Notes under the pieces: generated by a model
Database searches by the model: none
What the model was told of the DNA's origin: nothing
What the model saw: the letters and a program-made list of their open reading frames with translations, nothing else
Made by a program: the position numbers and the translations under genes
Part shown: one piece after another, positions 10,641 through 22,550 of the stretch
Numbering within the stretch: the first letter of the stretch is position 1
How the letters are laid out: each line of letters opens with the position of its first letter
Source: Xylocopa sonorina
Taxonomy: Eukaryota; Arthropoda; Insecta; Hymenoptera; Apidae
NCBI RefSeq assembly: GCF_050948175.1
Contig: NC_135199.1
Coordinates: forward strand, 12,094,501 to 12,158,500
Length of the DNA stretch: 64,000 nt
Direction of reading: 5' to 3'

Positions 10641-12575
10641 AAATAGGTGGACGCGGAGCACTTACAGGAAAAGAGGGAAAATAAAAATTAGTCCCCGCGG
10701 GGCCGGCCCCCGCGACGAGACTCTTTTTTCATTCTATCCCTCACCTACCTCCTCCCTCCTCCGCCCCTCATTCATCGCGCCCTTCACTCTTCATCCCTCG
10801 CGCCCTCGCGCCTTACTCGCGTTCCCGTCCTATCTCTCTTCTTTACCCTTCGACCGTGCCACCGCACCACACCCCACACCATTCCCTCTTTTTCACCGAA
10901 CGCGCCATGTTGCCAGCCAGATTGGCCTCTGCCTATGCGCCAGCTCTCGCCGATAAATTCCGCCTTCGGCTCTCGTCCGATACGCGTTCAGTTTTAACGC
11001 ACCGTTGATCGCCCCTGTCGCTTGTTAACCACGCCGAAATCGACCGCGTATCTGCGGTTGCGCTCGTCGAAAGACGTCACGTACGTTCCCGGTCGTTGGC
11101 AGCGGCCAAGAGAAAAAGGGTTACGAGCAGAGGGAAAAGGGTACGCGTCCCGCGGCCAGAGAGGGACGGGAACCGACGAGCCGACCGGTTCGCGCCTGAA
11201 ATCGAATTATGCGCGCGGAGCCAGCAGCTTTTCAAGCCGTGCCGCGATCGTTACGAATTTCAAAGGCGATCCCGTGCAATTTGTATCCTCGTTTCGCGTG
11301 GTACTTTTCTACGCGGTCGCAGTTCCGTCACGTCTCGCCGCGCGGAGTTGATTCGCGAACCGACTCCTATAAGTCCTGGGCTAGGCTCGAGCGCGCCCCG
11401 TAAACGAGTGGAGGCCTCGTCCTTTTGTACGCCGCTCGAAGCCAGCCGTATTTCAAACGCGTAAACACGCGGCCAGCGTTCCTAAACAAGCTTCTGCTTA
11501 CCGCGGCGACCCCGCGATTGGAGGCTCGAGGCTCTCGTTCGCCGAGAGCGACGCGGTCACTCCGCGTAACCGGTCGACAACGTGGCAAAAGAGGAGGCGA
11601 AAAAAGAGCGGCGGGCAAGGAAAAACGAGAACGGGAAGTGCATTTTAACGCGATCAACCTTATCGACCGGCAGACGGTTACACGGGGAGCGGAACAGGGG
11701 AATCGAATATCGCCGCGATGGAAGAGAAAGCCCCGGAAAAGCCAGTGACAATAGGAAAATCTTTGGCGCGCAGCGGCACTTCAGCCGGCTGATAGATGCG
11801 CGCGTTCCATAACGGCGATAATGGTTGCTGGCCCATCAATTCCGGCCGGGCTTGATTAGATAGGCGCGTTTTATTGCGGCAAAAACTCAACTCTCTCTCG
11901 CGCCCCGTCGAAAACCAACGGGCGCGCGCGGCGATCGCCACCCCCGTGTCCGCCGCGGGAGCCACCCCTCCGTGCGGGCCACGCACGCCACCCTAGCCGT
12001 TGCCCACCCACCGGGCACCCACCAGTGACGCCGCAGCGACTTTATCGTAAATAAAATGGAATCGCGAAATACGAGTGCGAGGTGATATTTGCCGGTGCAC
12101 GAGCGGCACGATACTACTCTCTTCCCACCCGGCCCCTCTCTCTATCGGTCTGTCCGCGGGGGTCGTATAAACTAACCGGAAGTATTGTTCTGTCTATGAG
12201 GCCGGCCCCGATTGACGGTCAAGTGCGGTCGAGCTTCTAACGGGAAAATTCCATCGCCTGCCTAGCAACGAGTAACGACGCTATCGACTGTATTAATGAC
12301 GGTAGGTAAGATCGAATCTGAATCGCACGCCCGCGAGCAGTTTGAAAAACAGCGAGAGAACCGTCAGCGAGTTCGTAGAACCCTCGGACGGCTTCTGTGC
12401 AGGTCGCCGGTGTAACCGACCGATTTCTCGTTTATATTCGTCGATTTTGCGAAGGAAATGGAAGGGAGGGTGCTAGTAGAGAATTTGCTTTTGCGTAGGA
12501 AAAAGATATCGCGAATCCATTCTCGGCGAAGCTAGAATAAACAGATATAAATCGATGGACGCACGGGGTGGTGGA
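10641..12575. other. non-coding stretch, pyrimidine-rich at its start
   Basis: A C/T-rich plus strand runs from about 10722 to 10890. The remainder is CpG-rich with short overlapping open frames. TTCAGTTTT near 10988 resembles an initiator but has no proper TATA box. No exon supported. Confidence 0.4.
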
Positions 12576-12584
12576 TGGGGGGGG
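12576..12584 (+). repeat. G9 run
   Basis: Nine consecutive G, with a C12 run 300 bases downstream. Confidence 0.95.
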
Positions 12585-12886
12585 GTGAATGGCGTCGAAT
12601 GAGAATCTATATTTTTCGCGCGGAGCGACGCCCGTTGACAACTATTCCTGGAAATATATAATATGCGATAAATAAATTGGAACGCGTCCGCGAGAAAATG
12701 GAACGGGGATGAAATGTACGAGTGGCGCTCGGCCGGAGGACGCGCTCGCCGGGTATTTTGCATTTTTCGTCGTACAAGTTGAGGTCGCGATTGACGGAAC
12801 GTCGTTACACGCTCGACTATGTATCTTTTTATTAATACTCATCGCGTTACGTTATACATAGTAGGGTTCATAAATCGAACGTCTTT

Positions 12887-12898
12887 CCCCCCCCCCCC
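12887..12898 (+). repeat. C12 run
   Basis: Twelve consecutive C followed by T-rich sequence. Together with the G9 run at 12576 it forms an inverted homopolymer pair. Confidence 0.95.
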
Positions 12899-13447
12899 TT
12901 CTTTTCCTTTTTCATGTTCCACCAGTTCGAGGAAAAATACGTATATATTGCGCCAGTCCGTTCGTCCACAGGTATACACAACCGTGTGCTTAAAAAAACT
13001 TGTTTTAAACGGGGAAAATGAACGACAGAGCGCTGCGAAGATATTATAATAACGATCGGTTAAACGTTCGCGACTGCAATTTTGTTTATAACGCTTGAAA
13101 ATAATAATTCGAGAGCGCGGTGTACCCTGGAAGCCTTTTATCATATCCCATTAAGTCGCGGGTATGATAAATATTTATACGTACATCTGCCGCGTACCAT
13201 AATACAAAACTGCCACCGGAGAGAAACAGTAAACAACGCCGAAAGTACGCTTCGGGCTTATCGGGCCATCGAGAGGTTCCCAGAGGTACCACGAACGGGA
13301 CAAGCTGCATTTCACCCATCAGGCGTTGATTATCCCCGCACGGACGCCGTTAATAACAGTTAATAACGTTCGATTTTATTAACATGCGACTGAGCTAAGA
13401 TCGACTTAATTTCAGCTACCGAGCGAGCGTCAATAAAATCGCCCGTT
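12899..13447. other. AT-richer non-coding stretch
   Basis: Contains repeated GTTAATAAC (13350-13370) and other ATTA/TAAT cores. No exon supported. Leads into a long palindrome. Confidence 0.4.
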
Positions 13448-13465
13448 ATCTTAATGCATTAAGAT
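13448..13465. promoter_or_regulatory. perfect 18-bp palindrome with TAAT-GC-ATTA core
   Basis: ATCTTAATG is followed directly by its reverse complement CATTAAGAT. The centre is a TAAT/ATTA inverted pair spaced by two bases, the P2-type dimer site known for paired-class homeodomains. Binding is inferred from motif shape only. Confidence 0.4.
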
Positions 13466-16100
13466 TACGCGTGAAAGGCGGCGCGAGCGCTATAACTTTC
13501 CGGATAAGCCTCGAGTGTAACCGCGGGGATGCGCGTGCCATTCGCCATCGCTTCGCGTGCAATTCGTATGACCGGGCAATTTGTCGCATGATGTTTCTTA
13601 TCTGTCGTACAACGATCAACCGATTTGATTACGAACACGTGATCGTGAACGTTTCTTCTTTATGGACGCGCGGTGTCTCCAACTATTCGAATTCGTTCGA
13701 GAAAAACACCACCCCTTACGCGACAACAACGAAGCGATGCTTTTAAAGAAAAGAAACGATTCTCTCGAAATGTTTATTTGTGGTCCACGCGGTGAGTTCC
13801 ACGTCTAGTTCATAACACTCGCAACGGCCGGTTCATCGACCAAGCGGCACTAAGAAACTTAGGGGAAGTTAATCGTCGTTAAACTTCGCCATCGCTGAAG
13901 TTCTATCCGCGGTGATGGCGGAGCAAGAAGAACATCGCGAGAAGGGAAAAAAGAGGAAATAGGGGACCGGCATTCTCGCAAGGCAGCCGATCTAAAAGGT
14001 TATTACGCGGATCGCGCGTTTACGAGCTTATCTACAATTTTCTGCCGCGACGAGATCGAATCGAGTCGAGTCGAACGGTGACGGAAGGGAGAGTCATGCG
14101 GTAGGATCCTCCCAAGGACGATCGGTGCATTTATAGATTGATAATAGTAAGATGCACGTGCTACTAGCGCATAAAGGTCGACGCGCAGGTAGTCATTAGG
14201 CCGCCCCACGCCCAATACATTAAGTCGTTATGAAGATATCTTTAGCCTTTTCTCACCGACAGTAGGGTCTCTAAACGCGTTCAGGCACACCGGAATAATA
14301 GCCGGTATAGCTACGTTATCTCCGGAGCAAACAAGGTGTTATTGTTTCCTTCGTTTTTTCATTTCGACCTTTCTCTCTCCATCCGTTTCCCCTCCGCATC
14401 TTTGTTCCTTTTCGTTTTCGCTCGATCGGTTACCAGATAGGCACCCATCGGACGGATCGTTATTATGCTTTAATCGAACTTCATTACGTTCGATTCCATG
14501 CCTACTAGCCAATAGGGGTATATCACTTTCGCGATGCTGTTACAAAGTGTACACCGTCGAGAGAAAAAAGGAATCCACCGCGGAAAAGGGCCTGGTCCCG
14601 TGGCGAGCGGCTTCTATTCATAGATCAACGCTCTTTTTACTCGTCTACGCGTACGCAGGTATCTACTTTAAGTAAGCCTGTGTGCGCGAGCGCGAGCGTA
14701 TCACGGCGTAGTACGCGCCATCAGCGTCTTGCTCGGAGACCGGTGTTTTTCAAAAAATCCTGGTAAACAGGATAATAATTTCACGTACACGGACGGTGTA
14801 CGGAGGGGAGGGGAAGGAAGCTAATAAAGAAAAAGTTGTTTAACGCTGATTCTGGGCATTACTCTCCATTTTCCGAAGCAAGGTCCACTCCTCCGGCCCG
14901 CCTTTCCTCTCCCCCTCCCCCTTGCGCTCTTGTTCACCCTTCGCGACGTGTCCGGGGCGACCAGTTTTATATATCAGCAATATCGTCGCGAAATCCCGGC
15001 AAGACGTGAGCGAGCAGCCCCTTCTCATAGCAATTACTCCCATCCCATCGAGCGGAGTGCGACCCACACCATTCCGTCACTCTTCGCCACCCCTCTGCCT
15101 CAGCCGACCTTCCCCCTTTCCTTTCGCGCGCAACCGGCCTCTCCTCGAATAACCAAGTACGCGTACTGCCTAACTAAAAGTCCTTCTCGCAAATTGCCAG
15201 TTATTACCGACGTTACGTTTATCGATGCAGCGGTTGCGTTTACGTCGGACCCGCCATTTCTCTCCCCTATCCCGCCTCTTTCGCCGGTCCTCCTTTTCGT
15301 TCCGTCCGAGACCGGCTCTCTCCCTCTCTCTCGCTCCCTCTTTTTTCCCCCGGTCCGCTCCTCGCAGATTACCACTGGCGAATCTCTCCACCTTTCAGTT
15401 TTCGACATACCTTTCGGCCTCTTTTTGCCAGAACCAGACCTACCCCGTCTCTCCCTCGTCGCTCATTCGTCTCGCACGAGCATCACCGCGGCCGCGAATC
15501 CATCAGCGAACACGAGTAGCGATTAATTCCGGCGGATTCGAAATCGAGGCTCGTTCTCCGCAGGAATTACGAGATCGTCCGTACCCTTTCCCGCGAATCG
15601 TTTACCGGAGGTTAAGTTCTCGCGAGCAGAATCGTGTAATTATCGGGTCGAGTCATTTCTCTTTCAATTCACCGGTTCTGTAACGGCTCGAGCGCAACGC
15701 GCGACGTTAAAATGGCGAACGATTAGGGGGGGCTGAACGCGCGTCTAACCCGCGTGTAAGATCGCGTCTCTATCTAGAATTCGAGCGACGCATAAAACTA
15801 TTGGACTCGCTGTTCGGCGAACGATACATGGCAGACGTTCGTCGGAGTAACGACCGAACAAAGTTCAACGAGCACGTCGAACGGTCGCGCACACCGGCTT
15901 TATCTCGCGGTGTATCGTGTGTGTCGCGAACGGACGAAAGCGCCATCGGCGGCCGGGGGAGAGCGCGCGTTCCCCCGTGTCTCTTATTTTCCGTTCCGCT
16001 GGTCGATGCAAAAAATATGATCGTCGAGCTCGTCGATGCTCCCATGGGTACGTGTCTCGGCTATGCCGTGGAGACGATCAAGAGAATAGACGTTTAGGCT
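13466..16100. other. non-coding stretch with a long C/T-rich section
   Basis: A plus-strand frame of 198 codons (14930-15526) spans a C/T-rich section and is mostly a product of that bias. Inside it, a good acceptor ends at 15367 and is followed by 52 open codons beginning ITTGESLHLSVFDIP and ending at TAA (15524-15526). This could be a terminal exon but is no better than other chance cases. POU, CAGGTAG and E-box strings occur at chance density. Confidence 0.35.
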
Positions 16101-16500
16101 GGCGCGCGGTCGGACACGACTTCCTCGCGGAGAGAGGCGGCGGGGCGGCCGAGGACGAGGAAGCGAGGCGGAGGGCGAACAGCCGGGCAACTGGCGAGGA
16201 AGATAAAGAAGAGGAAGAAGGATTGGCGAGCCACGGGCGAGATGAGGACGCGAACGCGAACGTGAACAGGAAAGGGAGCAAGAAAGAGGGATGGGGAGAG
16301 GCGGAGGAACCGCCAAGACAGGCAAGAGAGAGAGAGAGAGAGAGAAAGAGAGAGGTATAGGTGGCCAGAGGGAAGACGAGACAGGGATGAGAGGGTGGAG
16401 GGGAGAGAAAGAGTGAAGCGTGTACGAAGAAGAAATGGGTGGAAGGCCAACCGAGGGGATTAAGGGGCGTAGGGGGGAGGGAGGGGGATATCAAGAGCGG
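16101..16500 (+). repeat. purine-rich tract with (GA)n at 16325-16354
   Basis: About 400 bases are strongly purine-biased on the plus strand. They give an acidic, Glu/Arg-rich frame (15917-16360) ending in Arg-Glu repeats from the GA run, which I read as compositional. The reverse strand gives Pro/Ser-rich frames. Such tracts can bind GAGA-type factors and form triplexes. Confidence 0.6.
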
Positions 16501-19500
16501 ACCTCCCAAGTTGCGGTGAGATGGCGGATCATCATCGTCGCATCATCCGTGAGCCGAATATCTTCTCGGGGCTTCTTCGTTATTAAATATACGATATATA
16601 CACCACGCATGCCGCTCTTGTTCGCGTTAAAAAATTACCGATCGGAGTATCGAAAATTCCTACTTGCGCACTCGATCGACTTTTAGATGCAATTTGCCGC
16701 GTCGGGCCCCCTACCTTTTGGACGTTTTTCTCGGTGCCTGCGGCCGGGCGAAGAGATCGCTCGATACCGCACGAAATTCGCGTCGATCGTATAATTAGTT
16801 GGTAAAAGGAAGCGGGTACGATGTGCGTGCCCGTTCTCTCCTCGATCGCGCACGGCATTATTCCGTCCGTCTGTCGATCGCTTGTACGGAACGGTTTACG
16901 TCTTACTTCGAAACGCTCCGTTTCTTTCGCGACTGAACTTTCTTCTTTTCCGCGCGGTTCTATCCGCGGTTTGGAATGTTAACGAGTCCGCTGAATTACT
17001 CCTGCCGATTATACAATGTATATCAAAAACCTGCTTCGGGTAAACAGGTTTATGGCCGTAGATGGCCGTCGTTTCTGGTAATTTCATGGAACTACCAACT
17101 TCGGCAGCCTGCTGAAATCCCCAGCCGATCTGCGATGTTAACGGACAACTCCGTATTTTCGTGCAACGTTGCGCCGATAAGTCGCGACTTTTTAGAACGA
17201 TAATCCGCTTCGACGCGCCCCTCCGAATAAGTCGAACGACGATGGTGTGCGACACACAAATCAGGCGATCGATCTCGTAGGAAAACCAGCGAGTCGCTTT
17301 TTCCGCTGTGCGATCTTTCACGGCAAAGTCGTCTAACGATCACCGACGATCCGGTAACCGCGAAACGACTCCACTGGACGGAAGCCAGGAAGGATGAAAA
17401 AAACGGCGGGAGTAAGGGCGCGCGGAGGAAAACCGAGGACGAGAAATAATGGACGAAATCATTCGGAACGTTTCGTTTAATAAAGCTGTTCGTAAGTAAT
17501 TCCCAGGCAAAGCTTGGAGGCTCACGCGCGGACGACGGATGATATTGGGCCAACAGATATTAATTTCGGGGATGTACGAGACATTTAAAGACCGAGGGGA
17601 TTCCTGATCCCCAGGCGTGTAAGGGGAAGATAAGGCACCGTGTACCCGGCCTGTAATCAATGGCTGGCAAACGAAGTTATAACGTGGATGACAAACAAAC
17701 CTAGCTGGGTTCGCGTCGCCCTCGAGAATCCACGGTGGAGAAATTTGATGTCTCTCCAATAATTTCCCAACAACAATCGAACAAATTATACAAGTAAATA
17801 AGATCATCCACAGAAGAGTCTGTTCGCTCTCCCGAGGCATTCCACGTTCGTTACATTTTCCAGCGGCTCGTAAATGATAGCTGGTCTCTGACGGGAGCCT
17901 CCGGTATCCCGTGACACATCGGCAAATCAAATTTTCATAGGATCGCTCTGTCCATTGGCGCGCGTGGCACAAAAGGGCCATTGTGTATCATCGATGGGCC
18001 CGATCGACGGGAGAAACAACCGGGGCAGGGAAAACGGGGGGAGAACGGAAGATATATGCGAAAACGCGTAGGCTGCATATGGGCGAGGAGAGTGCATGCG
18101 AGCGGTTGATGGCAGCCGCGCGCGCCGATGCTTTACGAGTTTTTCGAGTAAATTGGCAAATTGTAAGCCGGTAGGGAAGTAATCAGGGGAATTGTTACGG
18201 ATGTGGGAGGTTGTTACCGGACCGCCGGTACACGGGTAACCTGATATTCGACCATTCGTTTCTCCGAGCCGCGGAGCTCGCCCTTTTTGTAACGGTTACA
18301 CGGGGCTCCTAGGGGTGGAACCATTATGGACGTCCAGCCAAAGGTCCCGATGGAACCTGTTTTTCCAATGGAGTCGCCATCGACATCTGCCCTTCGTCTC
18401 CCGGAGAAACTCTCGCTTTCTCTGAAATGGACGTCCACGATGGTGAGGCGTTTCTCTGTCTGTCGTTTTCGAACAATGAAATTTAGTACGATAAAAAATA
18501 TGAGAATAGGTTTCGCGGAGTTCTGGGAGACGTAGTAACTTTACGGAAGATTCTCTCGGCGACGTGTTCACGGGCAGTAGCCGGAAAATTTCCCTTGCAA
18601 AGGCAGAAAAAGGAGAGGGACGTTGGATTAAAGTATGGAGATTCGTGGCGGACGATGGTCAAACTTTGCGGTTTATTTTTCGCGGGGTCCGAGCGAAACG
18701 GAAACGCAAACGTAAGGATCCGATTTGTTATGTACGCGTTCGCGGTGTGCATAGAACCGGCACAATACCAATACCCCGTTCGTGCACCTTATGAATAAGC
18801 AATAGGCAGTTTCATTGTGGTCTCATCTTTTATTCTTAAACGTTATTCCTGTCGTGACCGACCATTCTATTCCCAAGTGTTATCCTAAAGTCGAATCGCG
18901 TTTGCCCTTCCGGCACATCGAGATACACTTGCCAGTCAATATTAATGTCTTTATTAGCGGTCGTGCGTCTCCCTTTCAGCGTCTCGGACCCCGGGAGCGT
19001 GGGAGGACGCGGTCGAGGGCCGCTGAATCGAGAGACTCTCGCGGCTAACGTAAACAAAGGAAAAGCAAAAGTAGAATCAAGAAAGTTATCGGAGTTGTTC
19101 GGATATCCGGCGTTGGAAACTGTACTTTTATACTTTGCCGAACATTATCCACCTCGCTGGCCCTTCGCGAACGTACGCGAGCGCGCGCGACGCAACTACT
19201 ACAGGCGTATCTACTCGCCCGCGCCAGTGTATACGTAACTTCTTCGAGGTAATATCTCTTTTTACCTTGAATAGTTCCGTAACTTTTCAGACGCGCATAA
19301 AACGAACCGTTTTCTATAAAAAGGAATCCACCGTGAAATACGGCTGCGTCAAGGGGTGATTCGTACCCTTTAGTAGCGGGATCAGCTTCCCTTGGAGAGG
19401 GTTGTGAATAGAGTCTCCGTGCGGTGTGTATTCAGAGGAACGATTCAGCCAGACTGCAATATACGAACTACGGCAGATACGTACGTGAATCGGTACCTAC

Positions 19501-19783
19501 TTTTATACAGTCCGAAAACCTTTCCTCTGGAGAATCGTAAGGGAAAATTCTCGAGATCGGGGAGAATCTCGATTTTCTATCCCCGGACTCGTACATCGCG
19601 GAGCATATCGTGTTAAAAAAAAAAAAAACTTGAAAATAACGCGAAGGGAAAGTGTTCGCGTTTTCGAAGTGAGAGGCTCGAGGCACGAACCCACTCGAGC
19701 AACGCTTCCGTCAAGGCTCTCCAAGTTGAACGCAAGCGGCTCGAAACAGGGCGGGCGCGCGTCGCGGCGGTTACGTAGACGCG
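16501..19783. other. non-coding stretch, no gene recognised
   Basis: Overlapping open frames of up to 213 codons (minus 17340-17981) show no domain and no splice support. An acceptor-like TTTTCAG ends at 19290 and is followed by 21 codons and a stop. Otherwise nothing distinctive. A14 lies at 19615-19628. Confidence 0.4.
19615..19628 (+). repeat. A14 run
   Basis: Fourteen A, preceded by GTT and followed by CTTG. No target site duplication is evident, so I do not call a retroposon tail. Confidence 0.95.
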
Positions 19784-19820
19784 TATAAATACGCGAACGT
19801 TTCACGTATGATCATATTGC
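19784..19820 (+). promoter_or_regulatory. candidate core promoter: TATA box and initiator
   Basis: TATAAATA begins at 19784. Thirty bases downstream, the A of TCATATT (19814) sits where an initiator adenine should be. An ATG with a good context follows at 19831, and GCGGCCATTAAC before it contains a PHO-like GCCAT core. The spacing is canonical for an insect TATA promoter. The implied 5' leader of about 17 bases is unusually short, which counts against it. Confidence 0.35.
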
Positions 19821-19830
19821 GGCCATTAAC

Positions 19831-19932
19831 ATGGCGAAAAGTTGCTCCCGGTCCCTGGAAAGCAAGGGAGCAGCAACCACGAAGCCTTTAAGCCGCGGCA
19901 CGGGAAGTTTCCCCACTGATCCTCAGTGCGAG
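19831..19932 (+). CDS. candidate first coding exon, 34 codons
   Basis: ATG in the context TTAACATGG (A at -3, G at +4) opens exactly 34 codons and ends at CGAG/GTGAGT (donor at 19933), phase 0. The peptide begins MAKSCSRSLESKGAATTK and ends SFPTDPQCE. If not spliced the frame stops after 56 codons. It has no signal peptide and no recognised motif. The bases 19841-19878 can fold, since GTTGCTCCC pairs with GGGAGCAGCAAC with a 3-base bulge, so a structured RNA element is an alternative. A TATA/initiator pair lies just upstream. No second exon was identified downstream: strong acceptors at 30512 and 40212 exist, but nothing links them. Confidence 0.3.
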
Positions 19933-22230
19933 GTGAGTTTAAGCCCCGGGATTCCGGAGTTACTGCCATCATGGCACACCATGCACCACCGCCCATAGAT
20001 ATAAGTATAGCCTCTAGCGTAACACCGTCGCGACTGTACTCGGTGTGCCTGGTCTACACACCGCCGTCCTCTATTTCGACCAGCTCTCTCCCTCTATCAC
20101 AGACGAAGCCCACCCCCTGCTTCGCTACCAACCCCGTACACCCCTGCCCCTCGTAGGCGGCTTCATCCCTCCTCCAACGGCACACGATCGCTCCGTCTAG
20201 CCCTCTTTCTCTCCTCTCCGCCTTTCTCTCGCTCTCACCACCCGCCTCCGTTTCATTGTACCCTCTCTCCGTTAAGTCGTGCAACCGCGATCTAGTGCAT
20301 CCCTATCGCAACAACGATCGTTCTCCGGGTCTACGGTAGCTGATATTTACGACGGTTGCCGCCGCGTGATGTTGAAGTAGTTAAATTGCTGATAATAAAC
20401 GCGAATCCACGGCGACCGCCGCCGGAATGACACCCAATTCGGTGCTCCTGACGCGCGAACCGACGCGGATACGGCCATGTCCGCGGTTCCAACCCCGGAC
20501 GAGGCGCATAATCGACGCGACCTCTCGTCGTCGCGTTCGACTCTTTCTGACGGGACCATCGGCCCGATTAAAGCGCGATAATCGAACTCGCGTCGGTATA
20601 GAAACTCGTGGAACTTTCTCCGGTGACTCGATCGCACCCCCTGCGTCTCTTAAGACTGTTCTCGAGTCTACCTAACGGGGTGCTCCTCTCCGTAATCGAT
20701 TCGAGCCGATGAAAATTCGGCGAACCGTGGCGGAGCGCGTACTAAATCAAAAATTCACCGGGGAATCGAATCGATAGGCGATAGCCGCGGAAAGCTTTCG
20801 ATTGCGTTGCGTCATAGGAATGGCCGTTGCGATATTGTTAGGCGATTCTTCGCGACGAGGGAGTCAAGAGGTCGAAGGGGACTGGCATTATCGCGGTCAA
20901 ACGGGGTCATTCCAATTACACGAAGCGTCGTTAGGGTTTTACAGGCCAGGCCCGATCGAGTACGCGTCGGTGGACGTCGCGGGGTTTTCGACCTCCGGCC
21001 GCACATCGGTCGATAGAACCCGCGTCGTATTGGCACGAGGGACGCTTGAAAGACTCTTCTAACGCCAGCCATGGGTTATCGCGCTCCTGTTTCTAGCCTT
21101 TCCTCCCGCACAGATTGCGTTTATCGTCCAATTCTCGAATAAACGATGATGTAACGCGTCTACGAACCGTTGCCCTCCTGCCACGAGCAATTAATAGAAT
21201 TTACGCGGTTCACTCGCATTCCGAAAGTATCGAATCTGCGGATCTCACCGGCGCGTTTTATCAGCGCGATAATTATCCGACTAGGCGTCCCACCGAGGGG
21301 GAGGCCGTATAAATTGATTCGTCCGCAGGTAAGACGTCGAACGTGGCGATTAAACGCGCGATCGTCCGCGGGTATTCGCGCGGTGGCCATTACGTAAAAT
21401 GATAATCGAAGATACGTGTACCATGGTCAGGCTGGCTGAAATTTATCAGCGATGCTACACGGGCCGGCGATCGATTAAGGAATCGAGGCGTTCGTTGCCT
21501 CGCTATGGGAACAGCCGGGGCGCATGCGCCCCTATTAACGTTACCATGAAACGGCGTCTGCAAAACGCCCCGGCGAATGGCAAATAATCTGATTACATTT
21601 GCATAAAACCGTGCGGCAAATACAGTGTTGATACGTGAGCCTGGCTGGAATGCGAGCAGCCGAGCGGGGCCAAGTCCGCGCGAGAAAAAAGATAATTCAA
21701 ACGCCGAGGGGGGGAGGCTGCTCGGGGGTGAAACGAGCGCGATACGAGGCAGGAAGAGAAGAAGGGACAGGGTGGATTCCGAGTAACAAAAAGTGAACGA
21801 AAAGGGGGAAGAGGGGGAGAGGAAAGGACGGGCGTCGCGACGCCTCGGGAGTTCTTCCCTGGTCCTCTCATTCTTCTTCCGTCTGCTGGCGAACAGAGGA
21901 AGAGGGCGAGGGAAAGGGGTAGGGTGGAAAGGCGTAGAGGCCGTCAGGTCCAACGCGTATATACGGGCGTTGCAACGAATTTCCAGCGGCGTCGAAGGCG
22001 ACGGTAGCGTCTTAAGCTTCATGCAAGGCAAATCAGCCCTCCGTAAAGCGAAGTGCTATTCCCGGATTGTGCCGGCGGTAGACCCTTTTACTTATATTTA
22101 AATTTGAAGATGGAAAGGTCGCGCGAGAGAACAGAGCCGTATACACGAGGAAACACCGGGACAAATGAACGGAACAAGCTTCGGCGGGGGGGTTGTTCGG
22201 CGAGCTAGAAAGAGAAACGATGGGATACGA

Positions 22231-22234
<4 letters not shown>
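19933..22234. other. non-coding stretch, intron of the candidate gene if that is real
   Basis: C/T-rich at about 20040-20270. CAG/GTAAGA at 21326-21334 is a good donor with only a weak pyrimidine tract before it. An octamer on the minus strand, ATTTGCAT, is at 21597-21604 inside an AT-rich patch (21585-21620). Purine-rich from about 21700 to 21930. No exon supported. Confidence 0.4.

Positions 22235-22266
<32 letters not shown>
22235..22266 (+). repeat. (AG)n microsatellite
   Basis: About sixteen uninterrupted AG units. Confidence 0.95.
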
Positions 22267-22275
<9 letters not shown>

Positions 22276-22399
22276 CGGAGGGAGGCAGACACGAGGTGGC
22301 ACACGTACGAAAAGCTCCGACTGCTGCAAATAACCAAAATGGCTAGCTAATCCAAATGGAATCAGGATACACTTAAACGAATTGCACGGGTCGAATAAA

Positions 22400-22436
22400 T
22401 CATTGGAAACTGCGGGATTGATTTGCATATCCGGCG
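22400..22436. promoter_or_regulatory. AT-rich patch with POU octamer
   Basis: TCATTGG, then ATTTGCAT at 22421-22428 flanked by TGATTTGCATATCC. Only the octamer itself is specific; function is inferred. Confidence 0.25.
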
Positions 22437-22496
22437 AAGCATTACGCCACCGTCAGCCCTGTTCCTGCGGTAACAGGGGGCGAATCGAAACGGTGA

Positions 22497-22550
22497 GGTG
22501 GGAGGAGGAGGAAGAGGAGGAGGACGAGTAGGAGGACGAGGGTTGGAGGG
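22497..22550 (+). repeat. imperfect (GGA)n tract
   Basis: GGA/GAC/GGAC units, all purine-rich on the plus strand. Confidence 0.9.

Noticed and set aside
15368..15526. 52-codon terminal exon after a pyrimidine tract
   Set aside because: Pyrimidine bias extends over 500 bases, so acceptor-like strings are everywhere; not distinct enough.
15917..16360. Glu-rich acidic protein
   Set aside because: Follows a 400-base purine tract; Arg-Glu end is the GA repeat.
17020..17050. 7-bp hairpin AAACCTG/CAGGTTT
   Set aside because: Short stem, expected by chance.
19615..19628. Poly-A tail of a retroposed copy
   Set aside because: No coding remnant upstream and no target site duplication seen.
21320..21340. 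Plus-strand recursive splice site at CAG/GTAAGA
   Set aside because: Pyrimidine tract before it is short and interrupted; likely a chance donor.
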